This document shows, one piece after another, positions 52,654-63,648 of a stretch of 64,000 nt of DNA. The DNA lies in the NCBI GenBank assembly GCA_016713785.1, contig JADJOM010000003.1, positions 1,693,501 to 1,757,500 of the forward strand, in the 5' to 3' direction. The translations under genes were made by a program, and so were the position numbers. The stretch's first letter is position 1, and each line of letters begins with the position of its first letter. The notes beneath the pieces are model-generated. The model did no database searches, had not been told where the DNA came from, and saw nothing but the letters and a program-made list of their open reading frames with translations. This DNA is from Gemmatimonadota bacterium (lineage in GTDB: Bacteria; Gemmatimonadota; Gemmatimonadetes; Gemmatimonadales; GWC2-71-9).

Positions 52654-53379
52654 CTAGAAACCGCCGCGCAGGGTCAGGAACACGTCGTACAGCGCGTGGG
52701 TCCAGGCGGCGATGCCGAAGCCCCGCGCCAGGAACAGCCCCGAGAGCAGCAGGCCGGCCACCAGCCGGAAGGTGAACGAGCGGAGTTCCAGCGTGTCGCC
52801 CAGCGGCCCGATGTAGTGGAAGGCCGAGAAGATCGCGGCGCCCACCACCGTGGCGAACACGCCGGCCACCCAGGGACGCCACCCGAAGCCCGCCAGCGCG
52901 AGCCGGGCCAGCAGCCCCACCAGCACCACCCGGAACAGCAGCTCCTCGTAGATGCCGGCGCCCAGCGACACCACCAGCTCCGTCGGCAGTCCCAGGTCCT
53001 TCCCCTGCACCAGCGCGAGGGCCGCCGGGCCGCGCAGCAGCAGCCCGGTGAGGAGGCTCGTGATCCCGCCGAAGCAGGCGGCGTACAGGGCGGATTCCGC
53101 GAACATGCCGAGGAACCAGCCCCCGGCCGGGGCGCCGCTCTTGCGCCAGTCGCGGATCACCAGGACCAGCCCCGTCCCCAGCACCACCGCGGCGAACAGC
53201 GTCAGCCCGTGCTGCCCGCCGAGCAGCAGGAAGAGGCTCTTGAGCAGCACGTCGGCGCCGTTGCGGATGCCGCTGTCGGCCGTCACCAGCCGGGCCAGCA
53301 GCTCGTAGAGGGCCAGCAGCGGCAGCGCGAACAGCAGGCTGTAGCGGGGTGCGCGGGTGTCGCGCCAGTAGGAGGCCAT
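52654..53379 (-). CDS. CPBP/CAAX-type intramembrane protease
   Basis: A 241-residue protein with about seven hydrophobic helices. The three CPBP motifs are visible: EExxxR (YEELLFR), FxxxH (FSAFHYI) and a final HxxxD (THALYD). Such proteases cleave in the membrane; in bacteria the targets are mostly unknown. The ATG at 53379 has TACGAT six bases upstream and no Shine-Dalgarno, so the transcript may be leaderless. It is convergent with the DsbA-like gene. Confidence 0.88.
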   Translation of the reverse strand: MASYWRDTRAPRYSLLFALPLLALYELLARLVTADSGIRNGADVLLKSLFLLLGGQHGLTLFAAVVLGTGLVLVIRDWRKSGAPAGGWFLGMFAESALYAACFGGITSLLTGLLLRGPAALALVQGKDLGLPTELVVSLGAGIYEELLFRVVLVGLLARLALAGFGWRPWVAGVFATVVGAAIFSAFHYIGPLGDTLELRSFTFRLVAGLLLSGLFLARGFGIAAWTHALYDVFLTLRGGF

Positions 53380-53688
53380 GGCCGTATCGTAAGCGGGCGG
53401 AGCGGCCGGCCGGAAGGGGGCGGCGAGGATGGCGGAAAGCGGTGAGGGCGGAGCATCGGCTCCGCCCTCACGGGTGCATCGGACTCGAGGCGATCCCGGG
53501 GGATCTGCGGCCGGGCATGCCCGGCCCACCAGGAATCAGCAGCTCACCAGGCGATCGCTTGCCCTGTTCGAGCCATGGATGCAACTGTCACTAGACAATG
53601 GATCACCTCCTCTCAACGGGTGAAACATCGGGCGGACGATGCAACCTAGGAAACACGCGGCGCGCACGCAAGACGGGCCCGCCCCGCC
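53380..53688. other. Intergenic region between CPBP and Kdo transferase genes, 309 bases
   Basis: Holds the leaderless-type -10 of the CPBP gene (TACGAT, 53386-53391, minus strand), a 13-bp perfect hairpin at 53442-53471 (loop ATCG), a perfect 18-bp palindrome GGCCGGGCATGCCCGGCC at 53509-53526, and two GATGCAAC copies 60 bases apart (about 53579 and 53639). A short plus-strand open frame (53429-53623) crosses it but I do not accept it as a gene. I could not place a kdtA promoter. Confidence 0.5.
53386..53391 (-). promoter_or_regulatory. -10 element of the CPBP gene (leaderless type)
   Basis: TACGAT on the minus strand, six bases before the ATG at 53379. The -35 region is poor. Confidence 0.4.
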
Positions 53689-54984
53689 GTGACGCCGTTA
53701 CCATACCGTCTTGCGATCCGCGCGGTCGCGTCCCTGGCGCCCCTCGCCGCGCGCTGGTCGCCCAAGCTCGCCGCCGGCCTCGCGGGCCGACGGGAGGGCG
53801 CGGACCGCCTCGCGCGCTGGAGCGCCGAGCACCGCGACCCCGCCCGCCCGCTCCTGCTGGTGCATGGCGCCTCCGCGGGCGAGCTGCGCCAGGTGGAGCC
53901 GGTGGTGCTCCGCCTCCGCGCCCGCCACCCCGGCTGGCAGCTCGCCGTCACCTGCTTCAGCCCCTCGGGCCTGCTGGTGGCCGCGGCGCTCGGTGCCGAC
54001 CAGAGCGGCCTGCTCCCCTGGGACACGCCGCGCGACGTCAGCGCCCTGCTCGACCAGCTGCGCCCCACCGCCATCGTCCTGTCCCGCGCCGAGCTGTGGC
54101 CGGAGCTCCTCGACTCGGCGGCGGCCCGGGGCATCCGCCTTGGCCTGCTCGCGGCGACGATTCCGCCGTGGAGCCGACGGCTCCGCTGGCCGGCGCGCCC
54201 CCTGCTGACCCGGGCGCTGCGGTCGCTCGACGCCGTCGGCGCCATCACCGCGGACGACGCCGCGCGGCTCCGTGCCCTCGGCGCCCGGGACGAGGCCCTC
54301 GTGGTCACCGGCGACCCCCGCGCCGACGCGGTGCTCGAACGCCTGGAACGCGGCCCGGCACCCCGCCCGGAGCCCTGCACCCTCGTGGCGGGTTCCACCT
54401 GGCCCGAGGACGAAGCCGTGCTCCTCACCGCCTTCCGCTCGGTGCGCGAGCTGCAGCCGGCGGCCCGGCTCCTCCTTGTGCCCCATGAGCCGACGCCCGG
54501 CCACCTGGCCGGCCTGCGGGCACGTGCCCGTGCCGCCGGCCTCGGTGAGGTGCCCGCGTTCGGTCCCGCCGATGCGGCGGCGCCGGTGCGCGTGGTGGAG
54601 AGTGTCGGGGGCCTGGCCCTGCTGTACGGGTTGGGCCGGATCGCCTACGTCGGGGGCGGGCTCGGCGGGGCCGGGCTGCACTCCGTGCTGGAGCCGGCGG
54701 CGGCGGGCGTGCCGATCCTGGTGGGCGCCGAAGGCCGCCGCAGCCCCGATGCCGTCCGGCTCAACGAGGTCGGCGCCCTGGAGTGGCTGCCCCGGCGCCG
54801 CACCGCGGCGGTCCTCGAGGCGTGGTGGGCCACCTGGCTCACCGACCCGGAGTGGTGCCGCCGCGCGGGCGCCAGCGCCCGCGAGTGCGTGGCCACGGGC
54901 CGTGGCGCCGCCGACCGCTCGGCGGCCCTGGTGGAACGGTTGATGGGGGATGCGACGCGGGGCGGGCCGGAGGCCCGCCCCTGA
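53689..54984 (+). CDS. waaA: 3-deoxy-D-manno-octulosonic acid (Kdo) transferase
   Basis: Adds Kdo to lipid A precursors at the inner membrane. The 431 residues show the GT30 N-terminal domain with the catalytic glutamate E65 in HGASAGE, the LSRAELWPELL strand, and the C-terminal nucleotide-binding domain with GSTWPEDEAVLLTAF and the GGGLGGAGLHSVLEPAAAGVPILVG motif. This supports a Gram-negative LPS-type outer membrane. The start is GTG 53689; no Shine-Dalgarno is clear. It stands alone among non-LPS genes. Confidence 0.93.
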   Translation: MTPLPYRLAIRAVASLAPLAARWSPKLAAGLAGRREGADRLARWSAEHRDPARPLLLVHGASAGELRQVEPVVLRLRARHPGWQLAVTCFSPSGLLVAAALGADQSGLLPWDTPRDVSALLDQLRPTAIVLSRAELWPELLDSAAARGIRLGLLAATIPPWSRRLRWPARPLLTRALRSLDAVGAITADDAARLRALGARDEALVVTGDPRADAVLERLERGPAPRPEPCTLVAGSTWPEDEAVLLTAFRSVRELQPAARLLLVPHEPTPGHLAGLRARARAAGLGEVPAFGPADAAAPVRVVESVGGLALLYGLGRIAYVGGGLGGAGLHSVLEPAAAGVPILVGAEGRRSPDAVRLNEVGALEWLPRRRTAAVLEAWWATWLTDPEWCRRAGASARECVATGRGAADRSAALVERLMGDATRGGPEARP

Positions 54985-55005
54985 CGGCCTCGGTGGGAGC
55001 CGGCG

Positions 55006-55371
55006 CTACTTCGTGACGACGACGCCCTCGACCGTGACCGACCGCGGCACGATGAGGCCGAGCGTGAGCCCGGTGATCAGGATGTCGCTCAGCCGGCTGC
55101 GTACCCGGACCCGCACGTCGGCCACTTCCTGCCCGCCGGCCAGCTGGGCCGCGAGCGCCTTCTTGAGCGAGGGCTCGGAGAACTTGACCGCGCCCCACAG
55201 CCCGTACACCGCGTGACTGGTGACGCTGAACGAATCGCCGACCGCCGGGGTGCTGGCCGAGCTGGCCAGCGTCGCGGGCACGCCGAGCCGGGTGGCGTCG
55301 AGCGTCATCGAGCAGCCGGACCACAACAGCGCCGCCGCGAGGAGCGGCACGATCCTGAGCCGGGCGCGCAT
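55006..55371 (-). CDS. Small Bor-like lipoprotein
   Basis: A 121-residue lipoprotein (LLWSGC, Cys 20). The rest has the pattern of the Bor/Iss family: a short strand near HAVYGLWGAV and a hydrophobic ending LITGLTLGLIVPRSVTVEGVV, like the GLLGFITLGIYTP end of phage lambda Bor. Family membership is a resemblance only. The ATG overlaps the preceding stop by one base, so it is co-translated with the barrel gene at 55371. Confidence 0.7.
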   Translation of the reverse strand: MRARLRIVPLLAAALLWSGCSMTLDATRLGVPATLASSASTPAVGDSFSVTSHAVYGLWGAVKFSEPSLKKALAAQLAGGQEVADVRVRVRSRLSDILITGLTLGLIVPRSVTVEGVVVTK

Positions 55372-56027
55372 CAGAGGCCCGGGACCTTGATCGAGTAGTT
55401 GACGCCGGCGCTGAGCACCGAGGGATTCACGCTGTTCCCCGCCCAGGTCCGGTCATACGCCAGCCCGAAGCCCAGCCCGCCGAGCAGGCTGAAGTCCACG
55501 CCGCCGCTGAGGCCGAAGTTGGATTCGGTGTCGCTGTTGATGCCGGTCCCGCTCACCCGGAAGACGTCGAGCCGGGGCGCGATCCACGGCTTGATGGCCA
55601 GCGCGGGGTTCGGGATCTTGAGCGCGATGCCGAGGCTGATCGGCGCGTGCACGCCCTTCACGCCGCTGTTGCTGCTGTACTCGGCGCCGCCCTGCAGGGT
55701 CACCGAGAGCGGGATCAGCGGGCCGCCGAACACCTTGAGGCTCAGGTAGCCGCCGACCGCCGTCTGGGCGTCGGCGGGGCCCTTGGGATTCCAGCGGGAC
55801 GCCACGGCGCTCACCCCGAGGGGGCCGAGCCCGAGCGCGCCCCGGGCGCCGAACGCGGTGCCCTTGCCGTAATCGGCGTCCGGGAAGCCGATCTCGGCGC
55901 CGATCGTGAGCCCGCCGGTGACGCCGGCGTTGCGGACCGGCAGCCCGGTCACCTGGGCCGCGACGGGCCGCGCCAGGACGAGGATCGCCCCGAGCAGGGC
56001 GAGAGATCGGACAGCGTTACGCAGCAT
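55371..56027 (-). CDS. Outer-membrane beta-barrel protein
   Basis: A 218-residue protein with a signal peptide (cleavage after PVAAQ, about residue 25) and alternating Gly/aromatic/polar strands typical of an eight- to ten-stranded barrel; it ends SAGVNYSIKVPGL. No specific family is recognised. GGAGGT lies upstream of ATG 56027. It forms a pair with the Bor-like lipoprotein. Confidence 0.78.
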   Translation of the reverse strand: MLRNAVRSLALLGAILVLARPVAAQVTGLPVRNAGVTGGLTIGAEIGFPDADYGKGTAFGARGALGLGPLGVSAVASRWNPKGPADAQTAVGGYLSLKVFGGPLIPLSVTLQGGAEYSSNSGVKGVHAPISLGIALKIPNPALAIKPWIAPRLDVFRVSGTGINSDTESNFGLSGGVDFSLLGGLGFGLAYDRTWAGNSVNPSVLSAGVNYSIKVPGL

Positions 56028-56114
56028 GACACCTCCAGGACGGCCGTGGTGGAAAAGCGCCGCAAGCTACCGTCCCGCATGGGGATAAGTCAATTGCACC
56101 GGTCCAGAAGGGAA

Positions 56115-56146
56115 CGAGGGGCCCCCCCGGTCGGGGGAGCCCCTCG
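56115..56146 (-). terminator. Hairpin terminator
   Basis: CGAGGGGC plus CCCCC (56115-56128) pair with GGGGG and GCCCCTCG (56133-56146) with one bulged A and loop GGTC. It lies downstream of the barrel gene at 56175 on the minus strand. Confidence 0.6.
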
Positions 56147-56174
56147 CGTCACCTGCGGCCGACGGCCGAGCCGT

Positions 56175-56783
56175 CTACCGATGCCAGGCGGCGCCGATGG
56201 CGATGCCCTCGAGGTCGCCGAGGGAGCCGCTCACCCGGATGTCGAAGGTCTTGGTAAGGGCGATATCGACCCCGAGGCCGATGCCGAACTGCACGTCATC
56301 GAGCAGCTCGCCGAAGGTCGGGGCCACCACCGGGTTCACGTACGGGGTGAAGCTGATGTTCGACTCCTCGAGCAGCACCTGGCGGCCGACCGTGACGCCG
56401 ACCGGGATCAGGAAGCCGGTCTTGCCGTCGGAGATGAGGGTGCCGAACCCGCCGGTGAGCGCGGCGTCGAGCGGGAAGTCCCGGGTGTGGCGCGCGATCG
56501 GGGCGCGGGCATCGACGCCCAGCGCGAAGACGCTCTTGCCGTTGCCCTTGGTGTCGAGGTAGCCGAGCCCGAAGCCGAAGTCGAACTTCTTGCGCGCCAT
56601 GCGGTACTCGCCCTGCAGCCCGACGCTGAACGCCTCGCCCGGGTCGGAGATGTAGGCCCCGAGCTCGGTGTGCTTGAACGAGGTGTACGGGCTCTTCATG
56701 ACGGGGGTGGCGAGGGTCTGGGCCTCGACGGCCGTCGTGCCGAGCGCGGCGAGCAGGACCGCACTGAAGATCATCCGACGCAT
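56175..56783 (-). CDS. Outer-membrane beta-barrel protein
   Basis: A 202-residue protein with a signal peptide (cleavage after AVEAQ, about residue 22) and barrel-like strands with Gly and aromatic residues (FDFGFGLGYLD, FSVGLQGEYR). It ends IAIGAAWHR. Function unknown. An AGGAGA ribosome site precedes ATG 56783. The stop of atpC is three bases upstream of its ATG, so it may be co-transcribed with the F1 genes despite an unrelated role. Confidence 0.75.
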   Translation of the reverse strand: MRRMIFSAVLLAALGTTAVEAQTLATPVMKSPYTSFKHTELGAYISDPGEAFSVGLQGEYRMARKKFDFGFGLGYLDTKGNGKSVFALGVDARAPIARHTRDFPLDAALTGGFGTLISDGKTGFLIPVGVTVGRQVLLEESNISFTPYVNPVVAPTFGELLDDVQFGIGLGVDIALTKTFDIRVSGSLGDLEGIAIGAAWHR

Positions 56784-56786
56784 GCG

Positions 56787-57034
56787 TTACTCTCCTTTGA
56801 CCTGTTCCGCGACCACGCGGACGGTGTTGTTGACCGCCTGAAGGAACCCACCCTGCACCCGGAACCGGTGGATGGTCTCACCGGCCTTGACCACCAGCGG
56901 GCCGCGCCCGAGCAGCGTCATGAACGGCGCATGCCGGGGCAGGATGCCGACCTGGCCGTCGTAGGCCGGCGCCGTCACCGCGTCGGCCTCGCCGTCGAAG
57001 ATGGCGGACTCGGGCGAGATCACCGTGACCCGCA

Positions 57035-57035
<1 letters not shown>
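56787..57035 (-). CDS. atpC: ATP synthase epsilon subunit, short form
   Basis: F1 epsilon chain, 82 residues. It contains only the N-terminal beta-sandwich (VISPESAIFDGEADAVTAPAYDG, GILPRHAPFMTLLGRGPL); the C-terminal helical hairpin of about 50 residues that inhibits ATP hydrolysis in longer homologues is missing. Similar short forms are known in other phyla. The ATG at 57035 overlaps the atpD stop by one base; GTG 57038 is an alternative. Confidence 0.93.
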
Positions 57036-58462
<1,427 letters not shown>

Positions 58463-58548
58463 TGTCGCATCGATCCTTATCGAGGTCGCCTGTTGCCGCG
58501 CACGGGCGTGCGCGCGTCCCAGCCTGCTGCCGCTCCCGTCGCTCCCGA

Positions 58549-59435
58549 CTACCCCTCCAGCGCCGCCGCCCCGCCCACGATCTCCGCGATCTCCTGCGTG
58601 ATCGCGGCCTGCCGCTGGCGGTTGTAGGTGCGCTTGAGGATCTCGTAGATGTCGCCGGCGTTGTCGGTGGCGTTCTTCATCGCCGTCCGCCGGGCGCCGT
58701 GTTCCGCCGCCGCCGTCTCCACCAGCCCGCGGTACACCTGGTTGCGGACGTAGAGCGGCAGCAGCTCGGCGAGGATCTGGTCGGCGCCGGGCTTGAGGAT
58801 GTAATCGGCCCGGACCCCGCCCTTCTGCGCCGCCGGGGTGCTCACCGGGAGCACGCCCAGGGTGGTGGGCGGCGTGGAGATGGGCGACACGAACCGGGCG
58901 TACACCACGTCCACGCTGGCCAGCCGCCCCGCCTCGTAGTCCGCGATCAGCGGGGCCACCAGCTCCACCGCGTGCTGGGCGGTCGGCTTGTCGCCGATGT
59001 CCATGCGCTGGGTGGCCATGGCCCGGCCGATGTACTTGAAGAACCCGATGGCCTTGCGGCCCACCAGGTGCAGCTCGACCTCGTAGCCCTGCGCCTCCAG
59101 CGCCGCCACCCGCTTGCGGGCTTCCTTGATCAGGTTGGCGTTGAACCCGCCGCAGAGGCCGCGGTTGCTGGTCACCAGCAGCACCGCCGCCCGCCGGGGA
59201 CCGCCCTTGGCCGGCGGCGCCGGGCGCCGCAGCAGCGGGAACCGTTCGGCCAGCTCCGGGGTGACCAGGTCCGCGATGACCTCGGCCAGCGCCGCCGCGT
59301 ACGGCCGCGCGGCCACCACCCGGTCCTGGGCCCGCTTGAGCTTGGACGTGGACACCAGCTCCATCGTCCGCGTGATCTTCCGCGTGTTCTGGACCGAGCG
59401 CATCCGCCCGCGGAGCGCCTTCGAGGCCTTCGCCA

Positions 59436-59436
<1 letters not shown>
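58549..59436 (-). CDS. atpG: ATP synthase gamma subunit
   Basis: Rotor shaft of F1, 295 residues. It has the typical start MAKASKALRGRMRSVQNTRKIT, the TSNRGLCGGFN motif and the C-terminal NATDNAGDIYEILKRTYNRQRQAAIT helix. The ATG at 59436 overlaps the atpA stop by one base (TAATG). Confidence 0.97.
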
Positions 59437-61013
<1,577 letters not shown>

Positions 61014-61030
61014 ATCACTCGGGGTTGTAG

Positions 61031-61059
61031 ATGATGAAGGTTCCGGCCTAGCTTGTGAA
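61031..61059 (-). promoter_or_regulatory. Promoter of the atpAGDC operon
   Basis: Minus strand TTCACA (61054-61059), exact 17-bp spacer, CATCAT (61031-61036); leader of about 11 bases before ATG 61013. The -35 overlaps the palindrome at 61052-61071. Confidence 0.55.
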
Positions 61060-61071
61060 AACTATCACAAG
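61052..61071. promoter_or_regulatory. CRP/FNR-like operator between atpA and the CLC gene
   Basis: CTTGTGA-AAACTA-TCACAAG: perfect 7-bp inverted repeat with a 6-base spacer, containing the CRP consensus TGTGA-N6-TCACA. It overlaps the atpA -35 and is centred about 51 bases upstream of the predicted CLC transcript start. Confidence 0.65.
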
Positions 61072-61101
61072 GTCGCGCTCCAAGCAACCGTCCGGCTGTA
61101 C

Positions 61102-61107
61102 TATACT
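61102..61107 (+). promoter_or_regulatory. -10 element of the CLC gene (leaderless type)
   Basis: TATACT ends five bases before the ATG at 61113. No Shine-Dalgarno is present. The -35 region is poor, so activation from the CRP-like site is plausible. Confidence 0.55.
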
Positions 61108-61112
61108 CGGCC

Positions 61113-62867
61113 ATGGGCCACCCGATCCACACCTCCGCTCGCCTCCACCTGCTCCGGCTGGGGACGGCCCTCCCCCGCCTGTGGCACCGCCTTGGCCTGG
61201 GCGAGACCGCCCTGGTCGTGCTCGTCTCGGCCGCCACCGGCCTGCTGGCCGGTGGCGCCATCGTCGGGTTCTACCGCCTCCTGGCCCTCGCCGCCGACCT
61301 CGCCGCCGCCGTCACCACCCGGCTCCCCCTCGCCGACTACGCCGTCCAGGCGGGGATCGTGCTGCTGGGCCTGACCCTCGCCCGCCTGCTGGTCCGGTAT
61401 GGGGCCCACGACTCGCCGGGCGAGAACGTCCCCGACCTCATGCGTGTCGTGGCCCGCGGCGACGGCGACCTGCCCGAGCGACCCATCCTCGCCAAGACGG
61501 TGGCCTCCGCCATCATCCTCGGTACCGGGGGCTCGATCGGGGCCGAGGGACCGGTGGCCGTCCTGGGCGCCGGCACCGCCAGCACCTGGGGACGGTGGCT
61601 CGGCCTGGGGCCGGAACGGCTCCGGCTCCTGGTCGGCTGCGGGGCCGCCGCCGGCATCAGCGGCGCATTCGGGGCACCGATCGCGGGGCTGTTCTTTGCC
61701 ACCGAGAAGATCCTGGGCGGCCTGGCCCCCACGAGCCTCACCCCGGTGATTGTTGCCAGCGCCACGGCGGCGGCCGTCTCGCACAACTTCATGCCCCCGG
61801 GACACGCCCTCATCGGGGTGCCGGCGGGCCTCGGCACGGGGCTGCTCCCCGCCCTCTGGCTGAGTGCCCTGGTCGGCATCGGCGGCGGCGCCCTCGGCGC
61901 CGGCTATTCCCGCATCATCTGGGGCTGTCGGGACGCCCTGCGCCGCATGCCGATGGCGCTCCGGCTGCTGCTCGCCGCCGGCGCCGTGGCCGGTGCCTAC
62001 GCGCTGTTCGGCAGCGATCGCCTCGGGGTCGGCGCATTTGCCCTCACGCCACTCGCGGGGCATGCGGCGGGCTGGCTCCTGCTCGCGGCCCTGACCAAGA
62101 TGATCATCACGGGGCTGTGCGTGGCCGCGGCGGAGGTGGGTGGGCTCTTCGCCCCGGCGCTGGTCACCGGCGGCCTGGCCGGGGCCGCGCTGGGCCAGCT
62201 GGCCATCGCCTCCGGCCTGGCCCCGGCCGGTTCCCTGCCGGCGTTCGCCCTCCTCGGCATGGCGGCGCTGGTGGCCGGCAGCGCGCACGCCCCGCTCACC
62301 GCGATCTTCATCGTGCTCGAACTCTCCGGTGACTGGGGCCTGATCCTTCCCCTGTTGCTCTCGGCGGCCCTGGCCCTGGTGGTGGCGCGCGGCCTGAACC
62401 CGGAATCGGTGTACACGGAGTGGCTGGCACGGCGCGGGGTGCACATTGCCCACGGGACCGACGAGGGACTGCTGTCACGCCTTCGGGTGGCTGAAGCGAT
62501 GAGCCGGGACGCGACCGTCCTGCTGGACACGCTGCCCGCCGGGCTGGCGCTGGCGCAGGTGGAGGGCAGCAGCCAGCTCGAGTTTCCGCTGGTCGACGCC
62601 CGGGGCCATCTCACCGGGATGCTCACGGTGGTGGACTGGCGCCGCGCGAGCCGCCGCCCCCAGGAGGAACTCGCCGGACCCATCGCCACGGTGGCCAGCC
62701 CCGCGGGCTCCAGCGTGGTGCCCGCCGACACCCTGCTGACCACGCTCCGGCGGCTCTCCGAGGGGAGTGCGGCCCTGCTGCCGGTGGTGGATCCCGCCAC
62801 CGGGGTGGTGCTGGGCGCGATCGGGCGGCGGGAGGTGTTCGCGGCGTACGAGCGGGCCCGCGCCTGA
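61113..62867 (+). CDS. CLC-family chloride channel or transporter with two CBS domains
   Basis: A 584-residue protein: a CLC core of about 430 residues and two C-terminal CBS domains (about 465-520 and 530-580). The gating glutamate is present in GSIGAEGP, and GGLFAPALVTGG forms the second anion-pore motif. The position of the inner proton glutamate (E203 in E. coli ClC) appears to be Lys in FFATEKILG, which points toward channel or uncoupled behaviour, but the alignment is by eye. The CBS pair suggests nucleotide regulation. The start is ATG 61113, probably leaderless. Confidence 0.9.
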   Translation: MGHPIHTSARLHLLRLGTALPRLWHRLGLGETALVVLVSAATGLLAGGAIVGFYRLLALAADLAAAVTTRLPLADYAVQAGIVLLGLTLARLLVRYGAHDSPGENVPDLMRVVARGDGDLPERPILAKTVASAIILGTGGSIGAEGPVAVLGAGTASTWGRWLGLGPERLRLLVGCGAAAGISGAFGAPIAGLFFATEKILGGLAPTSLTPVIVASATAAAVSHNFMPPGHALIGVPAGLGTGLLPALWLSALVGIGGGALGAGYSRIIWGCRDALRRMPMALRLLLAAGAVAGAYALFGSDRLGVGAFALTPLAGHAAGWLLLAALTKMIITGLCVAAAEVGGLFAPALVTGGLAGAALGQLAIASGLAPAGSLPAFALLGMAALVAGSAHAPLTAIFIVLELSGDWGLILPLLLSAALALVVARGLNPESVYTEWLARRGVHIAHGTDEGLLSRLRVAEAMSRDATVLLDTLPAGLALAQVEGSSQLEFPLVDARGHLTGMLTVVDWRRASRRPQEELAGPIATVASPAGSSVVPADTLLTTLRRLSEGSAALLPVVDPATGVVLGAIGRREVFAAYERARA

Positions 62868-62874
62868 GGGCAGG

Positions 62875-63648
62875 CTACACCCGGCTCCGGGTCTTGCCCC
62901 GGGCAAAGCTGGCCAGCACGCCCCGGGGCCCCAGGGGGGCCAGGCCCCGGCTCGCCACCCCCGCGATCCGCCGCGCGGTGGCGGAGAGGTGGCTCGGGGT
63001 GGCAAAGCGGAGGATCCGGGCCACGGTGGCCACGTCGTACCCCGGATTGCGGAGCAGGTCCGCCGCGCAGGCGATCCGCGTCAGGTCGATCACCCGCTTG
63101 AGGTTCGGCGCACCGCCGGCGCCGAACTGCCGCGACAGGTGCTCCCGCGAGCAGCCCAGCGTCCGGGCGATCTCCGCGGTGCGCAGCGGCTGGTCCACCC
63201 GGGCCAGCAGCGCCTGCCAGACCTGCTGCTGCAGGGTCTCCGTCAGGCGCAGCACCCGCACCGCGTCACGCAGCGCCACCTCCCGCTCCGCGGCCGCCGA
63301 GTGCCGGACCACGAGGTCGCCGGCCACCGCGTTGTCCACCCCATCCACCAGGACCAGGCGCACGTCGCCCTCCGCCAGCCGGAGCAGCAGCGGCGCGTCG
63401 TCGGGCCGGAAGGGGGCGAACGCGATCCACGGCACCTGGGGAAACGCCGTGCGGAGCGGGGCGAGGTCGGCCGGCGGCGTGGCCACCGGCGAGAAGATCA
63501 CCGCGTCCACGAGGCGGGTGGCGAAGAGCTGGCGCAGCTGGGGGACGGTGCGGCACGCCGTCACCGTCCAGGGCGAGGCGGGCGGGAGGCTCCGGCGCAG
63601 CGCCTGGGCGGCTTCCGCGCCGCCGGTGAGCGCGGCGACGACCGGCAT
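62875..63648 (-). CDS. AraC-type transcriptional regulator with receiver-like N-terminus
   Basis: A 257-residue protein. The C-terminal part (about 150-235) has an AraC helix-turn-helix region (TAEIARTLGCSREHLSRQF and DVATVARILRFATPSHLSATARR). The N-terminal 110 residues look like a receiver fold (VDAVIFSPV, WIAFAPF) but the phosphorylated Asp position is not Asp, so it may be a degenerate receiver. Target genes are unknown. Its ATG overlaps the NUDIX stop (TGATG), and it is convergent with the CLC gene, seven bases apart. Confidence 0.83.
   Translation of the reverse strand: MPVVAALTGGAEAAQALRRSLPPASPWTVTACRTVPQLRQLFATRLVDAVIFSPVATPPADLAPLRTAFPQVPWIAFAPFRPDDAPLLLRLAEGDVRLVLVDGVDNAVAGDLVVRHSAAAEREVALRDAVRVLRLTETLQQQVWQALLARVDQPLRTAEIARTLGCSREHLSRQFGAGGAPNLKRVIDLTRIACAADLLRNPGYDVATVARILRFATPSHLSATARRIAGVASRGLAPLGPRGVLASFARGKTRSRV

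Noticed and set aside
53560..53590. GTTCGAGCC resembling a tRNA T-loop
   Set aside because: No acceptor, D-arm or anticodon arm can be built around it.
53429..53623. Short plus-strand open frame in the CPBP-waaA gap
   Set aside because: It crosses the hairpin and palindrome, lacks a ribosome site or close -10, and its product resembles no family. It could be a fragment, but I cannot support it.
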